From NCBI RefSeq assembly GCF_026341775.1, contig NZ_JAPEOB010000001.1, positions 3,100,001-3,164,000 on the forward strand: 64,000 nt of DNA, read 5' to 3'. The position numbers and the translations under genes are program-made. Under the pieces are notes generated by a model. It was not told the origin of the DNA and did no database searches. It saw only the letters and a program-made list of their open reading frames with translations. Numbering within the stretch: the first letter of the stretch is position 1; the number at the start of each line of letters is the position of its first letter. Source of the stretch: Streptomyces sp. NBC_00654. Lineage in GTDB: Bacteria > Actinomycetota > Actinomycetes > Streptomycetales > Streptomycetaceae. Below are positions 52,278 through 61,765 of the stretch, piece after piece.

Positions 52278-53567
52278 ATGCACGGGACCGGGAGCACCGG
52301 GCGCGACGGGAGTTCCGGAAGCACCGGAAGTGCCGGGCGCGAGGGGCCTGTGGCGCATCATGTGCGGGAGGACCACGGCCCCGTCCGGTTCGGTCCGCCC
52401 GCCCCCGACCCGGGCCTGCCAGTACTGCCCGAGCTGGCCGAGGTCCTGGCCGCCGCGGCGGACGGCGCCCGGCCCGAACCTCCCGGCGGCGGAAGGGCAC
52501 TGCGCGAGGCGGCCTGTGCCTACTGGTCGCGGCGCGGGCTGCGCGGCGGCCCCCGGCACGTCGCGGCCGCCCCCGGCGCGCAGCCCCTGCTCTTCGCGCT
52601 GATCGCCGCACACGGCGGCGACGTCCTGATGCCACGACCCTGCCCCGCCACCTGGATGCCGCAGGCGCGGCTGCTCGGCCGTCCCGCCTACCATGTGCCG
52701 ACCCCGGCCGAGTGCGGCGGCATCCCCGACCCGTACGCCCTGCTGGAGACCGTGCGCCGGGTGCGGGCCGAGGGCGGCAGGCCCCGGCTGCTGCTGCTCT
52801 CCGTGGCCGACGACCCGACCGCCACCGTCGCACCGCCCGAACTGGTCAACGAGGCGTGCGAGGCCGCCGTCGCCGAGGGGCTGCACATCATCAGCGACGA
52901 GACCTGGCGCGACACCCTGCACCGGCCCCATGACACGGTCCTGCTGAGCCCCGCCGAGATGTTCCCCGGCGAGGTCACGGTGCTCAGCGACCTGGCCGGT
53001 GCGCTGACCCCGGCCGCCTGGCCCGTCGCGGTCGCCCGCTTCCCGGACACCGAGCGGGCCGCCGTACGCCATGCCCGTACCCTCGACATCCTCACCGCGC
53101 TGGGCGCACTGGTCGCGGGACCCGTCGCGCACGCGGCGGCCCACGCCCTGGGGGAGCCGGAGTCGGTCACGGCCAGAATCCGGCAGACCGCGGAGCTCCA
53201 GGCCCAGGTCGCCGCCGCCGCGCACCGCGCCGTGCTGGCCTCCGGGGCACTGGCCAGACCCCCGCAGGCGGGCCGCCATCTCTACGCCGACCTAGGCCCG
53301 CTCCGCTCCCGGCTGGCCTCCCGGGGCGTCACGGACTCGATGGAGCTGGAGGAGTACCTGACGGGCCGCCTCGGAGCCCCGGCTCCCGGCGGACACCGCT
53401 TCGGGGACGAGCTGGGCGCCCTGCGGGTACGTCTGGGCACCGGGCCGCTGCTCGGAGCGACGCCGCAGGAGGAACGGGAGTCCCTCACCGCGGTGGAGCC
53501 CCTGAAACTGCCGCACGTGGCGAAGGCGCTGAGTGCTTTCGCGGCGGCCTTCGACGAACTGAGATGA
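52278..53567 (+). CDS. Aminotransferase class I/II-fold protein lacking the PLP lysine (probable pseudoenzyme)
   Basis: A 429-residue protein; ATG 52278 has GGAGGA five bases upstream, and GTG 52350 is an alternative. After a Gly/Ser-rich lead, the fold follows type I aminotransferases: LREAACAYWSRRGL, APGAQPLLFALIAAHGG, the Asp that holds the PLP pyridine nitrogen in HIISDETWRDTLH, and LRVRLGTGPLLG at the C-terminus. Where relatives read SKSLALGGWRIG, this protein has SDLAGALTPAAWPVA. The Schiff-base Lys is replaced by Gly (about residue 241) and the phosphate-binding Arg by Pro. Transamination by the normal mechanism should be impossible. It may bind ligand as a regulator, or be decaying. 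Confidence 0.8.
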   Translation: MHGTGSTGRDGSSGSTGSAGREGPVAHHVREDHGPVRFGPPAPDPGLPVLPELAEVLAAAADGARPEPPGGGRALREAACAYWSRRGLRGGPRHVAAAPGAQPLLFALIAAHGGDVLMPRPCPATWMPQARLLGRPAYHVPTPAECGGIPDPYALLETVRRVRAEGGRPRLLLLSVADDPTATVAPPELVNEACEAAVAEGLHIISDETWRDTLHRPHDTVLLSPAEMFPGEVTVLSDLAGALTPAAWPVAVARFPDTERAAVRHARTLDILTALGALVAGPVAHAAAHALGEPESVTARIRQTAELQAQVAAAAHRAVLASGALARPPQAGRHLYADLGPLRSRLASRGVTDSMELEEYLTGRLGAPAPGGHRFGDELGALRVRLGTGPLLGATPQEERESLTAVEPLKLPHVAKALSAFAAAFDELR

Positions 53568-53601
53568 GCGCCGCCGACGGGAACCGTTCCGGCGGCCGGT
53601 C

Positions 53602-54231
53602 TCAGTGACCGCTCTTCGTCCGCAGCCTGCGCCACACCGCCGGGGCGCCGCTGATCAGCAGCGTCAGCCCCACCGCCGCGACCACGCCCTGCCACGGTTC
53701 CGGAAAGAGCGAACCGCCCAGAATGCCGATCAGCTGGTACGTCGCCGCCCACGCCAGACACGCCGGTACGTCGCCCCGGGCGAACCGCCGCAGCGGCATC
53801 CGGCCGAGCAGGCAGGCCAGCATCACCGGTATCCGGCCGGCCGGCACCAGCCGGGACAGCACCAGCACCACCACACCGTGCTCGTCGAGCTTCCGCCGCG
53901 CCTGCGCCAGCCGCTCCGGAGCGGCCCGGCGGCTGATCGTCTCCAGCCACTTCGAACCGTTCCTGGAACGCACCCCGCGCTGCCCCAGCCAGTACAGGCA
54001 GATGTCCCCCAGGAACGCCGCGGCCGACGCCACGACGAACACCACGAGCAGCGCGAACGGCGCCGTCTGGTGGAAGGCCACCACCGCGGCCGAACTCACC
54101 AGAGCCCCGGTCGGCACCACCGGAACCAGCGACCCCAGGGCCACCAGCAGGAACAACGACGGATAGCCGACCACCTGCTGCGTCGACTCGGTCGGCAGCT
54201 CGCGCACGACCCCCTGGATCTCATGGATCAC
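53602..54231 (-). CDS. DedA family membrane protein
   Basis: A 209-residue integral membrane protein from ATG 54231. The DedA/SNARE-associated core includes a re-entrant loop region (ALGSLVPVVPTGALVSSAAVV), FLGDICLYWLGQRG and the signature VVLVLSRLVPAGRIPVMLACLLG with its two conserved Arg residues. Three to four further hydrophobic segments follow. DedA proteins are linked to proton-dependent flipping of undecaprenyl phosphate or other lipids. The MBL hydrolase gene on the same strand ends within its first codons (ATGA overlap at 54228-54231), so the two are cotranscribed. Confidence 0.88.
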   Translation of the reverse strand: MIHEIQGVVRELPTESTQQVVGYPSLFLLVALGSLVPVVPTGALVSSAAVVAFHQTAPFALLVVFVVASAAAFLGDICLYWLGQRGVRSRNGSKWLETISRRAAPERLAQARRKLDEHGVVVLVLSRLVPAGRIPVMLACLLGRMPLRRFARGDVPACLAWAATYQLIGILGGSLFPEPWQGVVAAVGLTLLISGAPAVWRRLRTKSGH

Positions 54232-55004
54232 GGGCCGGCCTCCGGCCGTACCCGTTCGCCGTGCCCCAGCAGGTGCACCGCGACCTTCGGGGCCGCCAGC
54301 GCCGCCTTCCGGACGAACTCGTCGCCCGGCGAGTGGAACTCGTGCGGACGGACTCCGTCCAGCCCGATCGGCCAGTACGTGCCGTAGTGGACCGGCACCG
54401 CGGCACTCGGCTCCAGCCGGGTCAGCGCCTCGGCGGCACGGGCCGGATCCAGATGGCTGTGGCCGAGGTTCGGGCCCCAGCCGCCCACCGGCAGCAGCGC
54501 CACGTCCACCGGCCCCACCGCTTCGGCCATGGCGTCGAACAGTCCGGTGTCCCCGGCGAAGTAGGTCCGTACCTCACCCTCCACCACATAGCCGAGCGCG
54601 GGCACCCGGCGCGGACCGACAGGCAGCCGCCGCCCGTCGTGCAGCGCGGGAACCGCCCGTACGCGTACCTCGCCGACCCGGACGACATCCCCCGGCGCCA
54701 CCTCGGTGATCCGGAACTCGCGCATCCGGCGCAGCATCCGCAGACCGGGCACGGTGGCCACCGCTCCGCTGGGCACGATCAGCCGACTGCCGGGAGCGAG
54801 CCGCGCGAGCGAGGGCAGATGCAGATGGTCGGAGTGCAGATGGGAGATCAGGACCACATCGGCCACCGTCGCCCGGGGCGGCGGAAGCTCGCCCCGGCGC
54901 CGGCGCAGATGTGCCAGACGCCGTACGAACAGCGGATCGGTCAGCACCCGTACCCCGGAGTCCTCGACCGTGCAGGTGGCATGACCCCACCAGGTGACCT
55001 CCAC
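54228..55004 (-). CDS. MBL-fold metal-dependent hydrolase (UlaG-like)
   Basis: A 258-residue metallo-beta-lactamase-fold enzyme. GTG 55004 starts just before VEVTWWGHATCTVED; GGAGG lies 11 bases upstream, which is long. Metal ligands are in VLISHLHSDHLHLPSL (HxHxDH), YFAGDTGLFDAM (bridging Asp) and VPVHYGTYWPIG (last His). The GHATC and GWGPNLGHSHLDP elements are typical of the beta-lactamase_2/UlaG branch. The substrate is unknown; relatives hydrolyse lactones, phosphodiesters or N-acyl lipids. Its stop overlaps the dedA start (ATGA), so a membrane-lipid role is possible by association. Confidence 0.87.
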   Translation of the reverse strand: MEVTWWGHATCTVEDSGVRVLTDPLFVRRLAHLRRRRGELPPPRATVADVVLISHLHSDHLHLPSLARLAPGSRLIVPSGAVATVPGLRMLRRMREFRITEVAPGDVVRVGEVRVRAVPALHDGRRLPVGPRRVPALGYVVEGEVRTYFAGDTGLFDAMAEAVGPVDVALLPVGGWGPNLGHSHLDPARAAEALTRLEPSAAVPVHYGTYWPIGLDGVRPHEFHSPGDEFVRKAALAAPKVAVHLLGHGERVRPEAGP

Positions 55005-55196
55005 CGGCAGTCCCGCCTCCTCGCTCGTCGCCCGGGAGCCGCGGTGAACCGCGCTCCGGGTACGAGCGTAAGCGCCGCGCGCCGGTGGCACGCCGGAGTG
55101 CGCCTTGTCGCCCGATTCCGCGGCGGTACGACCGGTTACGGAGGGCTACCGACCGGGTAGGGTCGGGCCCGGGATCTCACCTACGGGGGGCCGTTC

Positions 55197-55601
55197 ATGG
55201 GGGATGTACGGGTGGCGGCCATCGCCAGCCTCACACCGCTCGAGGAGCTCGACGGCGACCCGTTCCTCGTCGACACCCGCAGTCAGCACGCCATGTGCGC
55301 GCGCTGGGCCGCGGGGCACGGCTACGCCGTCACCCGGCAGCTGCGCCTGTACGGGCTCCGCTTCGACCACCGCGCCCTGTGGAGCGATGTCGAGGACGGT
55401 CAGGTCGAGCTGTTCGTGGCGCCCAACGACCGGGTGCTCGCACGGGCGATCACCTCGGTGTCCGATTTCGCCGCGGAGTGCGAGCGCCGGGGCGTGCGCC
55501 TGGAGCTCGCCGGTCTGGACGAACCGGACTACACGGCACGGTCGAAGGCAGGCGTCCACCGCAGGCTCTCCATGCCCACCGCCGGTTACGACGGCTGCTG
55601 A
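55197..55601 (+). CDS. Small protein with possible degenerate resolvase-like fold
   Basis: A 134-residue protein from ATG 55197, preceded by a G-rich GGGGGG stretch. The sequence reads LVDTRSQHAMCARWAAGHGYAV, then LWSDVEDGQVELFVAPNDRVLARAITSVSDFAAECERRGVRLE. This order of helix, strand and helix recalls a serine-resolvase N-terminal domain, where a helix follows the active Ser, a DxLVxxxxDRLxR segment lies in the middle and a helix precedes the xGVxL strand. The N-terminal nucleophile Ser is not evident, so DNA cleavage is unlikely. Function is unknown; the resemblance is an inference from pattern only. It diverges from the MBL gene. Confidence 0.65.
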   Translation: MGDVRVAAIASLTPLEELDGDPFLVDTRSQHAMCARWAAGHGYAVTRQLRLYGLRFDHRALWSDVEDGQVELFVAPNDRVLARAITSVSDFAAECERRGVRLELAGLDEPDYTARSKAGVHRRLSMPTAGYDGC

Positions 55602-55719
55602 TCACCCCGGGAGCGGCCGCGGCCCTGCTCCGCACTCAGGCTCCGCCGTCCGGGGGACCCGCTGTGAAAGGCTGGGTCCGGGTCCACGACGGACGGACCC
55701 GGACGTGAGGTGGAACGGC

Positions 55720-57921
55720 GTGGGTGACGGGCGATGGCGTACGGCTGGCAGCGCCCTGATGCGGGTGGTCGCGGTGTGGGCGGTGTCCACCCTGACGATG
55801 CTGGTGCTCGCCGGGATCCTGCCCGACTTCCAGCTCCAGTCCGACGACGGCGACAGCATCACCAAGACCGCGTTCACCGCGGCGTGGGGCGCGGGCGCCT
55901 TCGGTCTGCTCTCCGCACTGGTCTGGCCCGTTCTCGTCCGGGCCCTGCTCATCGTGCCCGCCCTGGTCCTGGGCATGCTGGTCTTCTTCCTCAACGGCTC
56001 CCTGCTGCTGATCGCCCTGCGGCTCATCCCGGACGGGCGCGGGGCGGCCGACCCGGAGACGGCGGTGGCCGTCGCCGCCGTCATGTCCGCCGTCGCTTCC
56101 GCGACCTCCACCGCCCTCGCGGTGCGGGACGACAACGCCTACCGGCGCAGGCTCTCCCGGCTCGCCGACCGGCGCCGCCGCCGCAGCGGCACGGCCGGCA
56201 CCGCGGACGGCGGGCGCGGCGGACCCCCCGGCATCGTCTTCCTCCAGCTCGACGGGGTCGGCCATGACGTCCTGACCAGGGCGGCGGCCGACGGGCTGAT
56301 GCCGACCGTGGCGGGCCGTCTCGCGGACGGATCCGGTCACCGGCTGACCCCGTGGCGCACCGACTGGTCCAGCCAGACCGGTGCCAGCCAGCTCGCCATC
56401 CTGCACGGCAGCAACCACGACGTGCCCGCCTTCCGCTGGTACGAGAAGGAGACGGGGACCGTCATGGTCTCCAGCAGACCGGCGAGCGCCCTCGACATGC
56501 AGCGCCGGGCCATAGCGCACACCCATGACGGCGGGCTGCTCACCGTCGACGGCGCGAGCCGCGGCAACCTTTTCAGCGGCGGCGCCGACCAGCTCGCGCT
56601 CGTCCTGTCGATGGCCGCCCGACGGGGCAAGGGCCGCCGGTCGCGCGCCGGATACTTCGCGTACTTCTCCGATCCGGCCAACGCCGTCCGTACGGCACTG
56701 TCCTTCGTCGCCGAGGTCGGCCGAGAGATCGGCCAGTCGACCCTGGCCCGGGTGCGCAAGGAGGCGCCCCGGATCAAGCGGGGCGGGCTCTACCCCTTCA
56801 TCCGGGCCTTCGCCACCGTCGTCGAACGCGATGTGGTGGTCTCCGCCGTCATCGGTGACATGTTCGCCGGACGCACCGCCGTCTACGCCGACCTCGTGGC
56901 CTACGACGAGGTCGCCCATCACTCCGGGCCGCACAGCCGCGACGCGGACAAGGTCCTCGCACGGCTCGACCGCTCCCTCGCCCTGATCACCAAGGTCGCC
57001 GAGCACACCCCGCGCACCTACCGGATCGTGCTGCTGTCCGACCACGGCCAGAGCCCGGGGGAGACCTTCGCCGGAATGTACGGGCTGACCCTCAAGGACC
57101 TGGTACGGGCGGGCTGCGGGCTGCCCGTACCGCGCCGGGCGCAGCGCACCCGCAGCGCCTCGGAGGCGCGCGACGCGGTCCGGATCGCGCTGCACCGCCC
57201 CGTGAAGGAGAAGGAGGCCGAACACCCGGCCAAGCTCTCCGACCCGATCGTGCTCGCCTCCGGAAACCTCGGCCTGCTCTCCTTCCCGGACATCCTCGGC
57301 CGCGCCTCGCGCGAACAGCTCGACCGCCGCCACCCCGCGCTGCTCAGCACGCTCGCCAACCACCCGGGGATCGGATTCCTCCTCGTCCGGAGTGAGGAAC
57401 ACGGCTCGGTGGTGCTGGGCCGGGGCGGGGCCGTGGTCCCGGTGCGGGAACTGAAGGACGGCACGGGCCCGCTGGCCGGGTTCGGCCCGGGTGCGGCGGA
57501 CGCGGTGCGGCGCACCGACACCTTCCGGAACGTCGCGGACGTCATGGTCAACTCGATGTATGACCCCGACACCGGCTTCGTGCACGCCTTCGAGGAGCAG
57601 ATCGGTTCGCACGGCGGGCTCGGGGGCGAGCAGTCGCGCCCCTTCCTGCTGTGGCCGCGCGCCCTGACGGACCCGTTCGACATCGTCGCCGCGGAGGGCG
57701 CGGAGGGTGGCAGCCGGGCGTCCGGGACCGAGTTGGCCGGAGCCGAGACCGTGCACCGGGTGCTGGCCCGCTGGCTGAGCGAACTCTCGGGGCCGCAGGT
57801 GCCGGTGAGCCCGGAGGGGTTCGCCGGAGCGGAGCGGGCGGACGAGCCGTTCCCCGCCGGCCCCGTACCGGACACCCCCGTACCGGACACCGATGAGGCG
57901 GTGCCGGGCAGTCCGGGCTGA
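55720..57921 (+). CDS. Membrane-anchored alkaline-phosphatase-superfamily protein
   Basis: A 733-residue protein. GTG 55720 is chosen because the first helix follows directly and GAGG lies upstream. Three to four transmembrane helices occupy about 15-145 (holin-like region), then a basic RRLSRLADRRRRR linker. The large domain (about 165-640) is of the type I phosphodiesterase/alkaline phosphatase superfamily: IVFLQLDGVGHDVL with the first metal Asp, TDWSSQTGASQLAILHG around the likely Thr/Ser nucleophile, DLVAYDEVAHHSGPHS, and VLLSDHGQSPG with the second metal site. It probably hydrolyses or transfers phosphodiesters at the outer membrane face; the substrate is unknown. A Pro/Gly-rich tail follows. 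Confidence 0.82.
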   Translation: MGDGRWRTAGSALMRVVAVWAVSTLTMLVLAGILPDFQLQSDDGDSITKTAFTAAWGAGAFGLLSALVWPVLVRALLIVPALVLGMLVFFLNGSLLLIALRLIPDGRGAADPETAVAVAAVMSAVASATSTALAVRDDNAYRRRLSRLADRRRRRSGTAGTADGGRGGPPGIVFLQLDGVGHDVLTRAAADGLMPTVAGRLADGSGHRLTPWRTDWSSQTGASQLAILHGSNHDVPAFRWYEKETGTVMVSSRPASALDMQRRAIAHTHDGGLLTVDGASRGNLFSGGADQLALVLSMAARRGKGRRSRAGYFAYFSDPANAVRTALSFVAEVGREIGQSTLARVRKEAPRIKRGGLYPFIRAFATVVERDVVVSAVIGDMFAGRTAVYADLVAYDEVAHHSGPHSRDADKVLARLDRSLALITKVAEHTPRTYRIVLLSDHGQSPGETFAGMYGLTLKDLVRAGCGLPVPRRAQRTRSASEARDAVRIALHRPVKEKEAEHPAKLSDPIVLASGNLGLLSFPDILGRASREQLDRRHPALLSTLANHPGIGFLLVRSEEHGSVVLGRGGAVVPVRELKDGTGPLAGFGPGAADAVRRTDTFRNVADVMVNSMYDPDTGFVHAFEEQIGSHGGLGGEQSRPFLLWPRALTDPFDIVAAEGAEGGSRASGTELAGAETVHRVLARWLSELSGPQVPVSPEGFAGAERADEPFPAGPVPDTPVPDTDEAVPGSPG

Positions 57922-57966
57922 GCTGTCCGCGGGGCGTTGTCAGTGGTGGGCGGCAGGATGGTGGTC

Positions 57967-60081
57967 ATGACGAACTCAGCTGTTGTGCTCGCCGATGCCA
58001 CCGCCTACGCCGCCGCCGTCGAACAGGCGTCGCAGGCCGCCGCCGCGTATTACGCCACGGGTGAGAGCCCGCTCGACGACGACGCGTACGACCGGCTGGC
58101 ACGCGGGATCGCCGCATATGAGGATGCGCACCCGGAGGAGGCGCTGGCGGCCTCGCCGACGGGCAAGGTCGCGGGTGGCGCGGCCGTCGGGGACGTACCG
58201 CACACGGTCCCCATGCTGTCGCTGGACAACGTCTTCTCCGCCGAGCAGTTCGCCACCTGGACCGCCTCCCTGGAGCGGCGGATCGGCAGACCGGTGGCCG
58301 CCTGGAGCGTGGAGCCCAAGCTCGACGGCCTCGCCGTCGCCGCCCGTTACCAGCAGGGCAGGCTCGACCGGCTGATCACCCGGGGCGACGGCACCGCGGG
58401 CGAGGACGTGTCGCACGCCGTGGGTACGATCCTCGGCCTCCCCGAGCGGCTCGGCGAAGCGGTCACCATAGAGGTGCGCGGCGAGATCCTCATGACGGAC
58501 GAGCAGTTCGAACAGGCCAACGCCACGCGTACGGAACACGGCGGTGCCCCCTTCGCCAATCCGCGCAACGGGGCGGCGGGCACCCTGCGCGCCAAGGACC
58601 GGCCCTACCGGGTCGAGATGACCTTCTTCGCCTACGGTGCGCTCGCGCTGCCCGATTCCGGGGAGCTGACCGAGACCCTGGCCGAACTGCCGCACAGCGA
58701 GGTCCTGTCGTACGTCGCCGGGCTCGGCGTGCACACGGCGGCGGACACGGACGTGGCGCCGCGCACGGTCACCACCGTCGAGGAGGTGCAGTCGCGAGTG
58801 GCCGGGATCGGCGCCCTGCGGGCCTCGTTGCCGTTCGGGATCGACGGCATCGTGATCAAGGCGGACCTCGCCGCCGACCAGCGCGAGGCCGGTTCCGGGA
58901 CCAGGGCTCCGCGCTGGGCCATCGCGTACAAGCTCCCCGCCGTGGAGAAGGTCACCCGTCTGCTGGCCGTCGAGTGGAACGTGGGCCGCACCGGCATCAT
59001 CGCGCCGCGCGCAGTGCTGGAACCGGTCGAGATCGACGGGTCGACCGTCAGCTACGCGACCCTGCACAACCCCGCCGACATCACCCGCCGCGACCTGCGC
59101 CTCGGGGACCAGGTGATGGTCTACAAGGCGGGCGACATCATTCCGCGCATCGAGGCGCCCGTCGCGCATCTGCGGACCGGCGACGAGCAGAAGATCGAAT
59201 TCCCCGAGAGCTGCCCGCAGTGCGGTTCCGGGATCGACACGAGCGAGCAGCGCTGGCGCTGCACCCGGGGACGTGACTGCCGGCTGGTCGCCTCCGTGTC
59301 GTACGCCGCGGGCCGCGACCAGCTCGACATCGAGGGGCTGGGCGCCACCCGGGTCGTCCAACTCGTCGACGCGGGCCTCGTCAGCGACTTCGCGGACCTG
59401 TTCATGCTGGAGCGGGAGCAACTGCTGACCCTGGAGCGGATGGGCGAGACGTCCACCGACAATCTGCTGGCCGCCATCGAGACCGCCCGGAGCCGCCCGC
59501 TGTCCCGCGTCTTCTGCGCCCTGGGAGTACGGGGCACGGGGCGCTCCATGTCCCGCCGGATCGCCCGCCACTTCGCGACCATGGACCGGATCGTCGCCGC
59601 CGACACCGAGACGCTTCAGCTGGTCGACGGCATCGGCAAGGAGAAGGCCACCGGTGTGGTCGCGGAGCTGGCCGAGCTGGCCCCGCTGATCGACAAGCTG
59701 GTCAGGGCGGGGGTCAACATGACGGAGCCCGGCGCCACGCCGCCGCCGGAGCCCGGGGCGGAGCAGGACGCTGGAGCGGACGCGGAGCCGGGGACCCCGC
59801 CCGGTGACGGGCCCTCGGGCCTGCCCCTGGACGGGATGACAGTGGTGGTCACCGGTGCCATGACCGGCACCCTGGAGAAGCTGTCCCGCAACCAGATGAA
59901 CGAGCTCATCGAGCGGGCCGGCGGCAAGTCCTCCTCCAGCGTCTCCAAGCGCACGAGCCTGCTGGTCGCCGGGGAGAAGGCCGGATCGAAGCGGAGCAAG
60001 GCGAAGGACCTGGGCGTCCGGATCGCGGCACCGGAGGAGTTCGCGGAACTGATCGCCGCGTTCCTGGAGCAGGAGGCCTGA
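57967..60081 (+). CDS. ligA: NAD-dependent DNA ligase (LigA)
   Basis: A 704-residue ligase from ATG 57967 (GGCAGG nine bases upstream; ATG 57958 is an alternative). Domains in order: Ia (NAD-binding, [17 protein letters not shown]); adenylation with the nucleotidyl Lys in [14 protein letters not shown], then [20 protein letters not shown] and [12 protein letters not shown] fold ([15 protein letters not shown]); a four-Cys zinc finger CPQCGSG ... [10 protein letters not shown]; HhH repeats; and a BRCT domain near 620-704. It seals nicks using NAD+. Most Streptomyces have another, essential ligA elsewhere, so this may be the accessory copy. The genes on either side are not repair genes. Confidence 0.93.
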   Translation: MTNSAVVLADATAYAAAVEQASQAAAAYYATGESPLDDDAYDRLARGIAAYEDAHPEEALAASPTGKVAGGAAVGDVPHTVPMLSLDNVFSAEQFATWTASLERRIGRPVAAWSVEPKLDGLAVAARYQQGRLDRLITRGDGTAGEDVSHAVGTILGLPERLGEAVTIEVRGEILMTDEQFEQANATRTEHGGAPFANPRNGAAGTLRAKDRPYRVEMTFFAYGALALPDSGELTETLAELPHSEVLSYVAGLGVHTAADTDVAPRTVTTVEEVQSRVAGIGALRASLPFGIDGIVIKADLAADQREAGSGTRAPRWAIAYKLPAVEKVTRLLAVEWNVGRTGIIAPRAVLEPVEIDGSTVSYATLHNPADITRRDLRLGDQVMVYKAGDIIPRIEAPVAHLRTGDEQKIEFPESCPQCGSGIDTSEQRWRCTRGRDCRLVASVSYAAGRDQLDIEGLGATRVVQLVDAGLVSDFADLFMLEREQLLTLERMGETSTDNLLAAIETARSRPLSRVFCALGVRGTGRSMSRRIARHFATMDRIVAADTETLQLVDGIGKEKATGVVAELAELAPLIDKLVRAGVNMTEPGATPPPEPGAEQDAGADAEPGTPPGDGPSGLPLDGMTVVVTGAMTGTLEKLSRNQMNELIERAGGKSSSSVSKRTSLLVAGEKAGSKRSKAKDLGVRIAAPEEFAELIAAFLEQEA

Positions 60082-60099
60082 TCAGGGAACCTTTGATTG

Positions 60100-60123
60100 G
60101 GCAAGGAAGTGGCTTTCCTTGCC
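60100..60123 (+). terminator. Terminator-like hairpin after ligA
   Basis: GGCAAGGAA (60100-60108) pairs perfectly with TTCCTTGCC (60115-60123) around a 6-base loop. It lies 18 bp after the ligase stop. No T-run follows. Confidence 0.55.
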
Positions 60124-60218
60124 GCGGTATTGCATAGTGAGGGCTCGGTCATGCCTCGCTATCAGCGGGTCACATAGGTATGCGGACGGCTGTGGTGGCA
60201 GGCCGGGGGTGAGGAGCG

Positions 60219-61079
60219 ATGCGTTCTCTGCGCGACGGACAGCGCTTCGTCCGGCCCGTCCACCGGGAAGGCCCGGCGATCCGGGCCCACCGGGAGCACC
60301 CCGGGTGCCCGGCACCCGGCGACCGGCCGCTCGCCCGGCGGGGCCTCGCGGTCGACCTCGGCAGCTCCCGGACCCGCGTCTGGGTTCCCGGACACGGCCT
60401 CGTGCCGGACCCGGTCCCGGACGACGCCTCCGGGCGGCCCGTCCGGCGCGGCCGCATCGTCGACCCCGAGTCCTGCGGCCGGCTGCTCGGCCGGATCGCC
60501 GACGCGGCCCTCGGCCCGGACCGCAGCGACAGCGTGATCGTCCTGAGCCATCCGGTCCTCGCCGGAGCCGGACACCGCACCGAGGCACACCGGCTGCTCG
60601 CCGCGCTCGGCCCGACGAGAGTCCTCGTGCTGAACAGCGCCCGCGCCGCCGCCGCGTACGCCGGACCGCAGGACAGCGGGCCGCTGCTCGTCGTCGACAT
60701 GGGCGCCGAACTGACCGAGGTGACGCTGCTGGTGAACGGCATGGTCGCCGACGCCCGGCAGGCCGAGACCGGACTCAGCGACCTGGATCCGGCGACCCTG
60801 CCGGCGGCGCTCGTCCGCACCGTGCTGGACATGATCATGTCCATGTGGCGGCAGGACCGGCACGGCACCGTCCTCGGCGCCCTGCGCAAGGGACCGGTGC
60901 TGGCCGGCGGCGGCGCGCTGCGCCCTGACATCACCGACCGGCTCGCCCTCCGTCTCGGGGTACGGCTCCGTCTCGCCGACGACCCGTCGACCACGGTCGT
61001 ACGGGGCGCCGGACTGATCCTCAGCTCGGTCCTCCGGCACGCCGCCACGCCGGCCGCCCTGCCCGGTCCCCCGAGGTGA
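60219..61079 (+). CDS. Short MreB-like actin-fold protein
   Basis: A 286-residue protein from ATG 60219. After 40 divergent, Arg/Pro-rich residues, the actin-like fold appears: phosphate-1 loop GLAVDLGSSRTRVWVPGHG, RPVRRGRIVDPESCGRLL, LLVVDMGAELTEVTLLVNGMV (phosphate-2) and GPVLAGGGALRPDITDRLALRLG with VRLRLADDPSTTVVRGAGLIL at the end (adenosine motif). True MreB is about 340 residues; about 50 are missing, chiefly the segment between the two phosphate loops, so filament formation is uncertain. Its stop overlaps the next gene in GTGA. Streptomyces use MreB-type proteins in spore-wall formation; a role here is inference. Confidence 0.78.
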   Translation: MRSLRDGQRFVRPVHREGPAIRAHREHPGCPAPGDRPLARRGLAVDLGSSRTRVWVPGHGLVPDPVPDDASGRPVRRGRIVDPESCGRLLGRIADAALGPDRSDSVIVLSHPVLAGAGHRTEAHRLLAALGPTRVLVLNSARAAAAYAGPQDSGPLLVVDMGAELTEVTLLVNGMVADARQAETGLSDLDPATLPAALVRTVLDMIMSMWRQDRHGTVLGALRKGPVLAGGGALRPDITDRLALRLGVRLRLADDPSTTVVRGAGLILSSVLRHAATPAALPGPPR

Positions 61080-61729
61080 CCCCCCTCCCGGGGCCGCCCC
61101 GGGGCAGCGCACCCCCGCAGGGACGGCAGGACGCAACCGCACGCCGCGCGCGGCACACCCTGGCCCTGCTGCTCCTCGCCGTCCTCACCCTGATCGGCGG
61201 CGTGCCCGCGGCCGCCGGAGCGGCGCTCCCCGCCCGTGCCTTCTCCGGGCCGGCGCACGTCGCCGCCCACGCACCCGGCGCGTCCGCCCCCGCCCAGCAC
61301 ACCGACCGCACCGCGCATATCCGGCAGATCCACGACCTTCGCCGGGCCCGGCCGGCCGCGGCGCACGGACACGACGTCCGTACGGCGGTGGCCACCGGCC
61401 CGGACAGCCGCCGCACCCGCACCGCGGCGCTCACCGCCGACGACCGCCCCCGGGCAGCGGCCACAGCCGCCCCGCATCCCCGGGCGGGCGTCCTCCGGGC
61501 CCAGGCGCCCAGCCATTCGCCTCCGCCCTGCCACAGCGTTCTGCCACCGCACGCGCCGGTCCTGCCCGCTCCGGGCACCCGCACGGTGTGCTTCAGCCAC
61601 GCCGCCTTCCGGCTACCCGACGGAAGTCCGGCCACGCTCCCCGGCGTACGGGGTCCTCCCGGGACGGCGGCCGGTCCGACGACCGGTCACCGGTCCTGTC
61701 CCACAGACCTGCCGTCCCGTCCTCGCTGA
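61076..61729 (+). CDS. Secreted or membrane-anchored Pro/Ala/His-rich protein, function unknown
   Basis: A 217-residue protein from GTG 61076, overlapping the previous stop by GTGA. An N-terminal Arg-rich stretch and one hydrophobic helix (TLALLLLAVLTLIGGVPAAAG, about 28-48) look like a signal peptide or anchor. The rest is disordered in character: rich in Ala, Pro, Arg and His, with two Cys-His patches (PPCHSVLPPHAP, VCFSHAAFRLPDG). No family is recognised. Tight coupling to the MreB-like gene and closeness to secDF (36 bp to its start) suggest one transcription unit linked to the cell envelope. Confidence 0.6.
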   Translation: MTPLPGPPRGSAPPQGRQDATARRARHTLALLLLAVLTLIGGVPAAAGAALPARAFSGPAHVAAHAPGASAPAQHTDRTAHIRQIHDLRRARPAAAHGHDVRTAVATGPDSRRTRTAALTADDRPRAAATAAPHPRAGVLRAQAPSHSPPPCHSVLPPHAPVLPAPGTRTVCFSHAAFRLPDGSPATLPGVRGPPGTAAGPTTGHRSCPTDLPSRPR

Positions 61730-61765
61730 GGTGAGGGCGCAGGACGCCCCACCGGAGGATTACCC

